The translations under genes were made by a program, and so were the position numbers. Shown in pieces: positions 1 to 10,597 of a stretch of 64,000 bases of DNA (within the stretch, counting starts at the first letter, position 1; each line of letters begins with the position of its first letter). The notes under the pieces are model-generated. The model was not told where the DNA came from and did not search any database. It saw only the letters and a list, made by a program, of their open reading frames with translations. This DNA is from Neostapfia colusana (taxonomy: Eukaryota; Streptophyta; Magnoliopsida; Poales; Poaceae), in the NCBI GenBank assembly GCA_030760725.1, contig JASWHV010000012.1:34503652-34567651 (forward strand), read 5' to 3'.

Positions 1-784
1 TCCGTACCTCATCGCCACCGTGGAGGAAGTCAGTGTGCTTGTACTGAAATGCATGCATATGTTTACCAGCATTTGCTTGTTCCATTTACTACCAATGGTA
101 TTTTCTTGTTTGTGTACTTGCTTCAAACATAAATTTGTCAATAATTGGTTCGCCAAGCACAAACTTCTAGCATGTTCAATCATCATTTCGTCAAGAAGTT
201 GTTCCTTTGTTATTCCAGCGGCCTGCACAAACTTCCTTTCCATTTCCTCTTATATTTTTCGCTTATTTTAATATTTTATTTGACCTCTTCCTAACTAAAC
301 CTCTAGACATTATGTGCTTAAAGTCTTATGGTTGACCCGTTGGTTCAGACTTTTGCAAACACCGTACGCTCGACAACAATCGTCTCAGAAATAATAGGTT
401 TTGCAAAGGACTTTGTCACACTAGCGTTCACTGACTTTTCAATTTCCTCATTAGTCTTCAATAAACTAGAGGAGATCACGGCCTCTTAGATTTTAATGAA
501 GTTGACTTCTTGGGTGGAATTTGCACCTATGATGAACCTACCTTCTTGGATAGGGTTTGCTGTTGCGATAAAGTCAACTTCTTGGACTGTGGTTTTTGCT
601 GTGATGAGGTAGACCTCTTAGTCAGTGCTTGCTGTTCTTGACCCAACGCTTGCTGTTGTGGACCGGATGAACGTGTCGCCTCAATTAATCGAGGCATTGT
701 TTCTAGCATCGTCGTCTCTCTTGTTGGTGGAAATGGTTGTGGCATCGGCTCTCTCCTCCGTGACAATGGTTGTGGCGTCGTCTT
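1..784 (-). mobile_element. CACTA (En/Spm-type) transposase-gene remnant, linker part
   Basis: Degenerate sequence read on the minus strand. An open stretch at about 527-784 encodes a low-complexity Pro/Gln/Ser/Lys-rich segment with runs such as GPQQQ and SQQKPQSKK. This resembles the linker that follows the conserved C-terminal block of plant CACTA transposase-type proteins. The better conserved CACTA block lies at 2633-3417, on the same strand, on the other side of an inserted LTR, so the two parts form one interrupted remnant. Bases 1-526 hold no convincing ORF; a weak continuation of the same degraded gene is possible. The family call for this half depends on its neighbour and is tentative. 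Confidence 0.35.
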
Positions 785-2632
785 TGTAGGATTGAGGAGC
801 ACATGAAAAGCTACCAGAGAGGGGTGAATGATAGACTAAAAACTTTTATGCGAAAGCAACAAAAATCCCTCGGCAGAAAATCAATCTGATAGAGAAAACT
901 GTGTGTGCGATTATTATACACGTGTTGACAGTGACAAAACTAGTAGTGACTGTAGGTAATCAATTCACAAAAACAATGTAACAAGAATCACGTGAAAACA
1001 GTTAGTAGAACTCATTATATGATCAAAAGATTGAGCAAAGGTCAATATGTTCTACGTGTGTAGTGTAAAACAGATCTTCTACACTGCAAAAAACTCGTGT
1101 AACTAAAACACCGCAAAACCAAAGACCGTAAAATTTCCACAGATGATAGATAATTGATTTTTGAATACAACACAAAAAGAATCACAGCAATTGGATCTGT
1201 AAAACACGATGATTGAAATACCGATCTAACGTCAGGATGCGCAGAGACTCGCAAAAAAAAGCTTGAAGCAAACAAGCCAGACGACCAAGGCACAAAAGCT
1301 CCTCACAGACTATGAATTTTATTGGTCAAAACACAAGAGAGGCAGCTGCAAGTCCTGCACTCCACAAGCCCAAGCCCCCTTCCTTATATAACCAGCCTTT
1401 AGACAACTCAAATCCAACTAGGACTCTCTACTCCTAATTGGATTCAATCGGAACTTTTCATAACTTCTTAAGACTCTTCCATACGCAAATAGAAGCAATC
1501 CTAAGACATCCAAACACCTTAGCAACGTCCTACACATTCCTAAAATAACTCAACTCCGTGCCTCACATGAAATCCTATCATAACCAACTCGAAACTTTCC
1601 GTAAACGCACCATAACCGCCTCAGCTTCAGTCTGAGCGCGTAATCCAGCCGGTTGGACCATTTCAGCCTTTTCTTCTTGTCCACAACTCTTAATAACGCC
1701 TTGGAACAATGTTGCCACATTAATGCACCCCTTGCACACGTGCAAACACTTTCCAAAACATCCAGGATACCTTCATATGCATTGTTCTTGACTCCAACAT
1801 GCTGTGTGGCCTCCCGGATCGACTCAACCACAATTCCTCCCGAACGTGGTTGTTGAACCTTATCTTCTCCCTAGGACTCGTTCAATTGATCACCATCACC
1901 AACCATCTCTTTACATCAAGCAACACCTGCACATGAATAAGCAATTAATTCTTCCAAGCACTAGTCCTCGACTGGACTCTCATTAGTCCAAAAACCACAA
2001 CACCTCATGTGAGCACCTCACATAAACATGTTGCAAAACATAGCAAGATATTGTCCACCATGATTAGCCAAAACACATCAAAACTCAGTATAAAATACTA
2101 AGCAACCTTTCCAAAAGTTGAAAGCATGTTTGATACTTCAAACCATAAATATCCACCAAAAACGTAGTACGTAAATACCAACATACTTTCCCATAAATCA
2201 AAATCACCCAAACAAGTGAAAAACAAAACTGCAGAACCAAACCAATGAATATTAAAGAAGCTGTGTGACTACTAAAGCAACATTGGTATCTAACAACCCA
2301 ACGGCTCAGATCAGGTGGTCTGAACGCTCAGATCGGACAGTCCGAACTACCTTCCTGCAGTTTCAAAAGAAGAGATCTGACACTCCAATCTGAATGTCAT
2401 GCGTAGCATGTGAGCTGAGTTCGGACAATCCAAACTAGATTCCTGCAGTAAAATTCACTAAGTTCAGACAGTCCAAACTGAGTGTCTTAAAAATTCTCAA
2501 AACTTTTTTTAAAACCCTCACTTTTCCGTAAGTTTGGACAGTCCAAACTGAGTGTCTTAAAAATTCTCAAAACTTTCCATTTAAACCCTCACTTTTAACC
2601 TATTTGTCAGTGTATTCAACACCTAGGTCTCA
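785..2632 (-). repeat. Solo LTR of a Sirevirus-like Copia element
   Basis: Read on the minus strand, this starts TGAGACCTAG and ends CAATCCTACA, matching the ends of the Copia A and Copia B LTRs in this window. It is more diverged and slightly longer (about 1.85 kb against 1.6-1.7 kb). It shares the CACCCCTCTCTGGTAGCTTT-type block near its 3' end and a TATA box. Near 2300-2540 it carries dispersed GGACAGTCC / GGACAATCC motifs, the counterpart of the short arrays in the other Copia LTRs. No PBS, internal region or partner LTR is attached, so it looks like a solo LTR left by LTR-LTR recombination. I could not find a clean 5-bp target duplication by eye. It splits the CACTA remnant. Confidence 0.65.
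1384..1391 (-). promoter_or_regulatory. TATA box of the solo LTR
   Basis: The plus strand reads TTATATAA, just before a block homologous to the start of the transcribed part of the related LTRs. The same TATATAA plus AAGG/GGCT context occurs in the Copia A and Copia B LTRs, so this is the likely core promoter of the element, in minus orientation. Confidence 0.5.
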
Positions 2633-3417
2633 GAGCTTTCTTGTTTGTTGCAAAGACGAATGTATTTCCTGTCTTTGTGGTGCTGACGGTAAATGTATAC
2701 GTACTCTAGGTGAGCCTGAAGATGCTAAACTACATTCAGAGTCTGCGTCACCAAAATCGATGTCATGCTTGCGCCACAAGACATATATGCCAATATTTTT
2801 CTTAAGCTATTCCCCTTTGTCACCATGGTATTCAAATTGTTATCTGCGGCGACCATGTTTTAGATTGTCCAAATGTACCATTGCATACACCTTTAGTATC
2901 GGATGGTCATCGAAGAGATCCCCTTCAATCAACGTTTCAGCCAACCCTAAAGCCACCATTCTCATAACACCTAACACAGGCGTGACAAGCTTGCACGTTG
3001 TACTCCGTACAAGATCCTTGATGGGAAACAATTTTTGTCATTTTCCCCTAGTGGTACGGATGTGGAGCTCCTACAATGAGCACTAGGGCTCGTAACTGTA
3101 TTTTGTTTGATGGTCCATTCTTGTTCTTGATTGCATATTCTTGCAGCTATTTTCTCATATGTCATTTGCCTCCCCTTCTCAAAAGGGCCATCAAATCATC
3201 AATATCCGATTTCTGATGTTTCCTGTAACTATCAACACTACAAGTTATGCATCCAAAGCTTGTTACCATAGCCTCGTGTGTGGCCAGTATGCTCCTTGTT
3301 TCCAAGTTCATGGGTTAGCTCATTATCATCACTGTTTGCTTTGAATGAGCCTTCAGAAGACTCAATGTTGGCTTGAGTAATCCTGTCAGCGAGTTCATTC
3401 TCTCGATCACTTTTGAA
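2633..3417 (-). pseudogene. CACTA (En/Spm-type) transposase-associated protein, C-terminal fragment
   Basis: Conceptual minus-strand translation, with frameshifts and stops, gives a series of blocks in the order seen in plant CACTA-encoded proteins. First comes an acidic stretch with DNELTHELGNKEHTGHTRG (about 3350-3270), matching the usual 'ELT.ALG..EH.GR.RG' motif. Then comes a Gln/Glu-rich part (about 3165-3100). Next is a globular block with TTCKLVTPV, VALGLAET and YAMVHLD (about 3010-2850), then IYVLWRKHDIDF (about 2790). This pattern is typical of the TNP1/En/Spm transposase domain. The gene is a relic: it lacks an intact frame, its downstream linker is displaced by an LTR, and its upstream end is cut at about 3418 by Copia B sequence. 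No TNP2-type catalytic domain is in the window. Confidence 0.55.
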
Positions 3418-4490
3418 GTATAAGTTTCCAAAACATTATTTGTTTCAAAATTTTCTAACTCTTCTTGCATGGAAATAATGTAGGATTCATTAGTGAGTGC
3501 ATGTGATATATCTTTGGGTTCAAAAGAAGCAACAAATGTAGAATGAGCGTGAGAGTTTGGATCACAAAACCTGGACCGTGTGACTTGTTCGTGCAAGCTT
3601 CCAATCATTTGTTGTGGAGGATGACTTTTGAGGACCTGGAGGGGAGTGTACAATTCATAAGCTCCTTCTTCTTCATGTTCATCGCAAATTGAAGAACTTG
3701 TGACTTGAGGACGATCTGGACCAGCAATGGTGGTCGTCGGTGCTGGTTGTGAATCAAAATCAGGAGCTGGAACAATGTCATTAGCTCCTGAAATTTCGGG
3801 CAGCAACAGCACTTCTTCATCTTCTTCGATGAAAATACTCTCCCCCTGCGGATATGGGTCTGGTCCTGCAATATTAGAGCTAGTACCTGGTCTAGCTTCA
3901 TCAAAAGAAACCTCACAAGTCTCCACAATTTTGTTAGTGTCATGTAAAAGCACACGGTAGCCTCTAGTATGAGATGGGTAACCAAGAAACATGCTATCAA
4001 CGGATCTAGGTTCAAATTTATCAAGATTACCATGTTTCTTAACAAAGCATTTACAACCAAGGACACAAAAGTGTGTGACACTAGGCCTATATCCAAACCG
4101 AAGTTCATATGGTGTTTTACCTAGCTTAGCACGCAAGAAAACACGATTTGAGACATAACAAGCAGTTGCAATTGCATCAGCCCAAAATATTCTAGGAGTT
4201 TGATATTCATCAAGCATAGTCCTAGCCATCTCAACTGAGGTTCTGTTCTTTCTCTCTACAACACCGTTTTGTTGAGGTACTTATGGTGAAGAAAATTGAC
4301 GATCTATTCCATTTTCAGCACAAAAGTGATCAAACGATTGATTTTTAAATTCGGTTCCGTTATCACTTCTAATTGCTTTTAAAGATCCTGGGTGATCAAT
4401 TGATAATCTAAGAAATAAGGTTCTAAAGTGACTAAAAGTTTCACTCTTAGATGCTATAAAATAAACCCAAGAGTATCTAGAATAGTCATC
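3418..4490 (-). pseudogene. Copia B pol fragment: integrase C-half to start of reverse transcriptase
   Basis: Minus-strand Copia pol. It starts at the Gypsy A insertion site within the integrase catalytic core (VDDYSRYSW region, about 4490) and runs through the C-terminal integrase motif around MARTMLDEYQ (about 4229) and the GKTPYELRFG and HGNLDKF blocks. An acidic linker follows, then the beginning of the RT domain (MQEELENFE). Homology stops at about 3418, where CACTA sequence begins, so the RT core, RNase H and 3' LTR of this element are missing. A frame break before 4229 removes the continuous integrase frame. The rest of the element (integrase N-half, protease, gag, 5' LTR) continues at 55222-59862. 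It is very similar to the Copia A pol and belongs to the same family. Confidence 0.85.
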
Positions 4491-7400
4491 TGCAAAAGCC
4501 CAAGAAAAGGGACTTGCAAAAATTTCCCATCACCTCACAACACCACAGCTTTTGTTGTGGATATCTTGTGAATACTTGTGAAGAGCAAGTAACCACCATC
4601 AAAAGGGAGATTAGAGGGGAAAGCCCTAACTTTCAAAAAGTAGGATTTCTACACATGAACATGCAAGGTTGAGCTCACCCCTAGACCTTATATAGTCTTG
4701 GGAAGGCTCAGGCCAATGTTCATACAAATCCAACACTTTTTGAGGCACTTTTGGAGGCATTTGAAAAAGAGGCCAATTTGAATATAAATTCAAATTGCAG
4801 CAACTTTCATCACTTAAATTCAAAAGTTAGCTTCATATTCAAACTCAGCATATTTTTCTGAGTTAGCCCACCAATTTTCATACCCATTGGACCTTATCTT
4901 GTCGGGAGCTAAATTTGCATTAATTCAAAACTGAATTTGAATTTCAAATTCAAATGGCCAGCAAATTTAGCCAAACCAGTTTCAAACTGAGGAAATCAAA
5001 TTCAAACTGTGACTTGGTGCTTAAGTCTCTCATTTAATGGAGAGTAGCTGGGATATTTACAGAAGAATTTGGAAAAGGGGATTAGGGGGAGAGTTGGGCC
5101 CACAGGTCAGTGGGAGAGCTGCTGCACAACCGAGCGCTGCCTGTTTCTCACTGACGTCGACCGAGCGCAGCGCACCAGCTCCTGCTCCCGCGCCCGAGTG
5201 GAAGAGGACACCGCACGGTGAAAATCACGAGTCATAGTGCCAGCACGACGACCACTCGGTCATTTTCGCCGTGCCCCGGCCGAACCGACGTTCTCCCACC
5301 CCGCAGTTGCTTCCGCTCACGAGTGTTTCACTGCCGCTCTCTGATCCCCGGTGACCGGCCGATCCCGGCTGCATCACGCGCCACCACCAGAGAAGAAAAG
5401 GTGCATCCGCGTGTGAGGAAGCTGTAGGAGGAAACCTTTCACCGTTTCATGCAGGGTAGAGCGAGAATTCTGAGTTTTCCCGCACGGTGCACCTTAGGGT
5501 TAGAAACCAGTCGTCGGCAAAATTCGTTGCACAGAAGCAACCGCCGGTCGAGCTGCAGCTCACACACGTTCTAGACACCCGTGCGCGTCTCTCCGAGCAA
5601 GAAACCGCAGGAACAACCATTCCGAACCCTAGTTTCACCGGTAACAGTCCAGCGGAAGGGAGGGTCGCCGGTGAGGTCCTAGCTCCGGCCGTTTCCATGG
5701 CAAACTGAGCTCATTTTCATGCTCAGCATGCCACAGCGGAGCTTTAGGAGCAAACCGTTCCGAAAATAAGGCACTGAGTAGCTCGGGCGACGTCGCCGGA
5801 GTAAGGATGGCCGCTGTCACCGTCGCGGGCATGGTTCCGGCCATCACCGAGCTTCGGTGAGGGCACCAGTGTGTTCTCCGAGCCAAGTTAGTTGCAGGCG
5901 GCAAAATCCGTCGGAGGTCGGGCAGCGAAATGGCCGGCAGCGAGAGCTCCGGTGAAGCGCCGCCACGGAAGTCGCGAGAGGTCACGAGGTAGACGAAGGG
6001 GAGGCCAGGTCCACCGGTCAGTCTCTGTTCTCGCGTGGGGATCCACTTTGCGGCCGGGATCCAGTGCGGCAGAGCGGGTTAAACCCCGTGGGCCGCGGTG
6101 TGGCCGCGTTCTCAGCGGGCTGGTTTAAAGAGTGGGCCCCACCCGCAGAGTTTAAACATTTTAGGATTTTCCAGTTTAGATCAAACTTCAAAGGCGTAGA
6201 ACTTTTGCTAGGAAGCTCCAAATTCAGTGAACCAAATTTTTCTGAACTCAGCTTTTTGAGTACTTTCCAGAAACACCAATTTCAGCTCATGAAACTTAAT
6301 AGTTTTCCAGAATTAATTCCCTAAAATTTAAACTGTTAGGAATTTTATCTGGAGAACTGCTTTATGAAAAATTCTGAAATTTGGCTGGGAGGTTCATTGG
6401 AAAATCCTTGAGCCACAGAAATGTTTTCAGACCCATCCGAGGTCATTTAGTCCGCCTAATGGGGTGATTAAAGGAACTGCCCTGAGAAAATAGAAAAATG
6501 TACAAAAACATTTTTCAGATTTTCTCAAATCTTGTTTAGGGCATAACTTCCTCTAGAATTCTTCAAATGACATGAAATCAATTCCGTTAGAACCATCTTA
6601 AATTCTAGATTCCAGAAAGTAATGGTTGGAGCCATGAAAACCCCTGGAATTCCTTAGAGGCTCTAATGTTGACCAAATAGGCTTTTATTTGTACAAGGCT
6701 CAAATGAACTTTGTTTCAAATGAAACTTTGTCAGTACTCTGGTTAGGACCCTACCAAGTTAACATAAAAATTTCAGAACCAAAGGAGAGGCCCAGCTAGA
6801 GTTATAGTAATTACTTATTCAGTTCTAAAACATTGCATTTAAATTGACATATAGTATATCGTTTGCGTGCAGTCGCTGAAGGCGAGGAGACTCCGAAAGT
6901 GCTCGATTTCCTTCTTCCATACGAAGCCCAATCCACTGACCAGCAGCAACAAGGCAAGCCCCGGTTTGCATTAAACCCTTTTATAAAGTTGTGCTTTGTG
7001 TACATGTTTAGTGTGAGGTATGGGTGTGCATTAGGTGTCTAAGGCCTCGAGTAGAAAGGATTTGCTTAATGATTCATAGGACTTACGGTACAAGTCGAGT
7101 AGTTGGAATCTACTCGCGAGTTAGGCTGGAACACACGGGATTGGTTTGAGTGATGTGAGATCACTTTAGTAACAAAAATGAGACTAGGCAGGGGATAAGG
7201 CGCAGCAAGAGGAAGTCTTGTATGCGCAGCCCTGTCCGTGTCGATTGAGGACCGATCCGTGTGCGGCCCTGCTGAACAAGTATTGAACGTACCGAAGGCA
7301 TATCGGATATATGGGCCCCGATAAACAGATGTAACCTAAACCTCTGGGCGTCGAGGCATAACGCACCGTTTTATAGGTGTAGGCTGAGGGCAGAAAGGTG

Positions 7401-8276
7401 GAAATCTGCTAACGGGCATAGAGAGATGCTCCGTGTAGGGAACCTCCTGTCCGTTTCGGTGCGACCGGTTCGACGTTCGGGCTGTTGGGTGAAAGGTTGT
7501 TTCGTACGACATCGAGTGAGCATGCTGTGCAGCTCCACGGGTGGGCGCACGTGACGTGCTCTTCGGGTATCCCTGCAGGTGTATATCGAGTCGATTCGCC
7601 GTCCCTAGCGGTGACGAGTACCGCTTGTTCACTGCATCGTAACGTAGATAAATCATGGAATGTTATGATTCAATTCTGCTGATATGTATAATTGTATTGC
7701 TACATGTGTGCCACAAAATATCGCTTACTAAATTTCTTATTCATGAATTGTTAACTTATGGCTAAAAGATGAGCTAAGGCTGAACATGTAGGCGTGTCCA
7801 TTTGCTGAAATTACTATCCCATGTTTGTGTAAACTGCATGTAGAGTTTCATGCCTAGGTGAGTCGGTTAAGTCTTGTTGAGCCATCGTGCTCATGGTTGC
7901 TGCTTAAGTGTTTTTCCAGGTGAGGAGCCACCCACGGACTCGGGTTACGAGTCCACCGGCGAGGTTTACCCTCTGTCGGGGACCATGGCTGAGTGGGAGC
8001 CGTACACGCCTCGCTGAGCTGGAGAGGTGCAGCTAGTGTGGGTTGCCCTAGGGCTGGGCAACCGACTTTTGCGAGATAGACGGGCGTGAGTTGTACAAAT
8101 TTAGTTTCCGCTGTATAATATGAACACTAGTTTGTAACTGGAGTAGTGTATTACTTTGTACATTTTAGTTGGTTCTCTATGTAATACAATGTATCCTTAT
8201 GATGTGTGCTGTCGGGTGTCGCATCGTGCGGCACCACCCTCTGCGATCCTTGATGAGCGGATTCTGGTCCGCCACA
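4491..8276 (+). repeat. Gypsy A 5' LTR
   Basis: An LTR of 3786 bp, starting TGCAAAAGCCC (the 3' copy starts TGTAAAAGCCC) and ending GTCCGCCACA just before the PBS. It matches 30238-32801 plus 53967-55221 along its whole length. It is internally uneven. The first 600 bp and 6130-6850 are AT-rich, while about 5100-6130 is strongly GC-rich with many CpG. Relative to the 3' LTR it lacks about 58 bp after position 7038, with GTGT at both edges of the missing segment. Short ORFs on both strands in the GC-rich part appear in both LTRs, have no recognisable domain and are not called as genes. Confidence 0.92.
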
Positions 8277-8279
8277 GGC

Positions 8280-8291
8280 TGGTATCAGAGC
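8280..8291 (+). other. Gypsy A primer binding site (initiator Met-tRNA)
   Basis: TGGTATCAGAGC lies 3 bp after the 5' LTR end. It is complementary to the 3' end of plant initiator methionine tRNA, the standard minus-strand primer of many plant LTR retrotransposons. Confidence 0.9.
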
Positions 8292-9515
8292 GGCATTGGG
8301 GATAGCACAATAATTAAGGACTGTATTACGGGAAAACTTAGGTTACGGTGAGAATTCGGTAGTTTGCCCAAGTAAGGACTATATTAGCATAGTGACTTAA
8401 AGTGGCAAGACTAACATATGTGTTATAATTCTGAATTTTAATTATATAACGATACACCTACACTCTGGTAAGAATGGTAAGCAACGCCACCGAAAGCGGT
8501 TCAATTTTGGTTAGCTCCCCTGACGAGGAACGTGGTTCAGGGATATGTCTCACAGCTTGGTGTGAGACGTCAATATGAAACTCTTGGACTCTTCATGTTC
8601 CTGAGTTCATATGAAACGCTGATCCCTAGCGTGCATTATGCAAGTAAGTGGAGACCTATCGCGTGGTCAGTGACGCGAGGGTGTGTTCGTCTGGAAATAG
8701 CCCAGGAGGACATACGCGGTGCTTGCCATCGGCGTGCCCTGCAGGGCAGTAGGTGGTATCTGTTGGGGTGATAAAATTCCCAACCGTGACGACCCGTTCG
8801 CGCTCTACTCGGGTTCCCCGTCGTGTGGTGTTAAAACACGATCACGTACCTTGAGACGTGGCCTAACTCAAGGACGGCCGTATGGCAATGATACGGGCAT
8901 TTGTATTTACTTTCAAATATGGTCCTGCCTGAAATGAAAAAATAACCTTTGAGTGCATCATTATTGTGTGGTCTTCTGCAGGTACCAACCACGTATGTAT
9001 CCCGTGTAGTGAACGTGTGCGAGAGACCGTTTAGTGCCACTATTGAGACGTATATGCCGGTATAATCCGGTTAGGATTTTCTTTTTGTGAGGAACGTAGT
9101 ACCAGCATATTATAGGCATGTGCATGAAAAATAATGATAACAAAGAATTAAAATCACTAAGTTTCCACAGTTAGGACCCTGGTTGGGTAGAAAAATTCAA
9201 TAGTAGATCAGTGTAGCTCCAAGGGATTGAAAAACAGAGTGCTCTGTTTTGGGCAGCAAGTTGGCTGAACTTTGACAGAGCATAACTCACAGATTATTTA
9301 GCCAATGGAGGTATGGGATATAGTTCTGGAAAGGTGTTTAAGTACTCTACAACTGTGTTGTAGACTTCCAGAGCTGAATCACATCTTAAGATGACCTAAG
9401 TTCCAGAGGGATGTAAACTGTCCAGAATCAGAACAGATTCAAAATACTCTCTGGACTGTTCTGTTTTTCAAGCATAACTTCCTGGAGAAAAATCTAAAAT
9501 TATCATATGATACAT
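8292..9515 (+). other. Gypsy A untranslated leader, first part
   Basis: About 1.2 kb without a convincing ORF, between the PBS and the Tat-type insertion. It contains repeated 'cagagcataactc' and 'gttctgg' type wording that also occurs in the continuation after 24905 and in Gypsy B near 59900. It is the leader of this Gypsy family rather than host sequence. The last five bases (TACAT, 9511-9515) are the target duplication of the Tat-type insertion. Confidence 0.7.
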
Positions 9516-9599
9516 TGTCGGTACCCTCGATATGGGGTACCCCCGCGCACAGGGGAAAATGCCTAAGGACCTCGCCCTTCTCCGCAGGGACAGCTCCGA

Positions 9600-9785
9600 A
9601 GGCGCCACGTGTCCAGCGGGACCGGACCTCCCTCTCCTCAGAGGAGAGCTCCGGGCCTGCCACGTGGCCAACTGAGCCGGACATCCCCCCTCTGTGGGGG
9701 GAGCTCCGAAGGCTCCACGTGTCCTGCGGGACCGGACCTCCCTCTCCTCAGAGGAGAGCTCCGGGCCCGCCACGTGGCCAGCAGA
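9600..9785. repeat. Tandem array of ~56-bp palindromic, CACGTG-bearing units in LTR 1
   Basis: Two unit types alternate. One has the core TCTCCTCAGAGGAGA followed by GCCACGTGGC. The other has a core of C-run / G-run (CCCCCC...GGGGGG) followed by CCACGTGTC. Each unit begins GGACCTCCC or a close variant. Both cores can form hairpins, and the CACGTG boxes match the plant G-box/ABRE core. The array lies in the U3 part, upstream of the TATA box, where enhancers are expected. Confidence 0.8.
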
Positions 9786-10178
9786 GCAACGCTGCCTGCC
9801 CCCGCGCGGTAGGCAGCAAGTGTAAAGACGTGCCATACCTTGCCCGTACAAGGTATTCAAGGCCTGCGCCTTCCCAAGACGCGGAGACACGGACACGCTT
9901 CTGTCAGGTGCCGTTGCACCCAATCACATCGCAGACTGGCGCGCCGTGTCAGAGCCGGCCCGCCAATAAACACAGCGACAAGACATCCCCTGCCGCCCCT
10001 GCCATCATCAACCACTACGACTAGCCTGCGGCATGGGCAGGGCGGCAGAACGAAGACTCGGAAGCCTTCGCCAGAGACAACTACCGGCATAACTGCAGAT
10101 ACGGTAGACGGCAGGCAATCTCCCCGGGACCACCTGTCGGGTCCCGGGTCCAACTTGTAAGCCGCTCGAGCCTTGGAC

Positions 10179-10186
10179 TATAAAAG
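10179..10186 (+). promoter_or_regulatory. TATA box of Tat-type LTR 1
   Basis: TATAAAAG follows CTTGGAC and precedes GCTCGGGTAGG. The same octamer is kept in the other two LTRs. It sits downstream of the 56-bp array, a normal U3 promoter layout. Confidence 0.65.
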
Positions 10187-10487
10187 GCTCGGGTAGGCGA
10201 CGTTAGCAAGGGTTCGAACTCTGTTGACTCGCACTCTAGACATCACTCACCCTCAAGCTCTGGACTCCGGTTCTGAGTAGCAAGCAATACAGCGAGCAAC
10301 TCTGCTCACCGTGGACGTAGGGTTTTACGCTCCGGCGGCCTGAACCACGTAAAATTCCCCGTGTCAAGCTTCTCCCTCAATCGTCCCTACGCTGAAGCTC
10401 TCCGCGAGTGACTAGCCCCTCTGAAAAAGAACCTCCGCGGAGTGCCCAGTGCAGGCCCGGGGGAAGTGTCAGCTACACACTTCGATA

Positions 10488-10505
10488 TTTGGCGCGCCAG
10501 GAAGG
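10488..10505 (+). other. Tat-type element putative primer binding region
   Basis: TTTGGCGCGCCAGGAAGG follows LTR 1 directly, and is repeated at 17689 after LTR 2. Grass Tat-type elements commonly have GGCGCGCC here. The tRNA primer cannot be assigned by eye. Confidence 0.55.
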
Positions 10506-10597
10506 GGGCTTTTCCCTTGCGCGACGAGCTTTTGCCGGCGAAGATGACCAAGCTTCCTTCAGCGGCAAGCTCTCCTCCCCCGTGTTCATGACGGACC

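Larger units (their letters stand above)
9516..10487 (+). repeat. Tat-type element LTR 1 (left)
   Basis: 972 bp, beginning TGTCGGTACCC and ending CTTCGATA. It contains three full copies of the ~56-bp palindrome/CACGTG unit (about 9600-9785), against five in LTR 2 and LTR 3. This accounts for its being 112 bp shorter. The left flank is TACAT. Confidence 0.9.

Noticed and set aside
785..2632. Solo LTR as the missing 3' LTR of Copia B
   Set aside because: It is clearly more diverged than the Copia A/Copia B LTRs are from each other, and CACTA sequence, not Copia 3' sequence, lies between it and the Copia B pol.
5635..5985. 116-codon minus ORF in the GC-rich part of the Gypsy A LTR as a possible captured gene
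   Set aside because: The frame is altered in the second LTR, there is no recognisable domain, and high GC alone gives such ORFs.
8169..8937. Short ORFs at the Gypsy A LTR/leader border
   Set aside because: They cross the LTR end and PBS and have no homologous frame at the corresponding place in Gypsy B.
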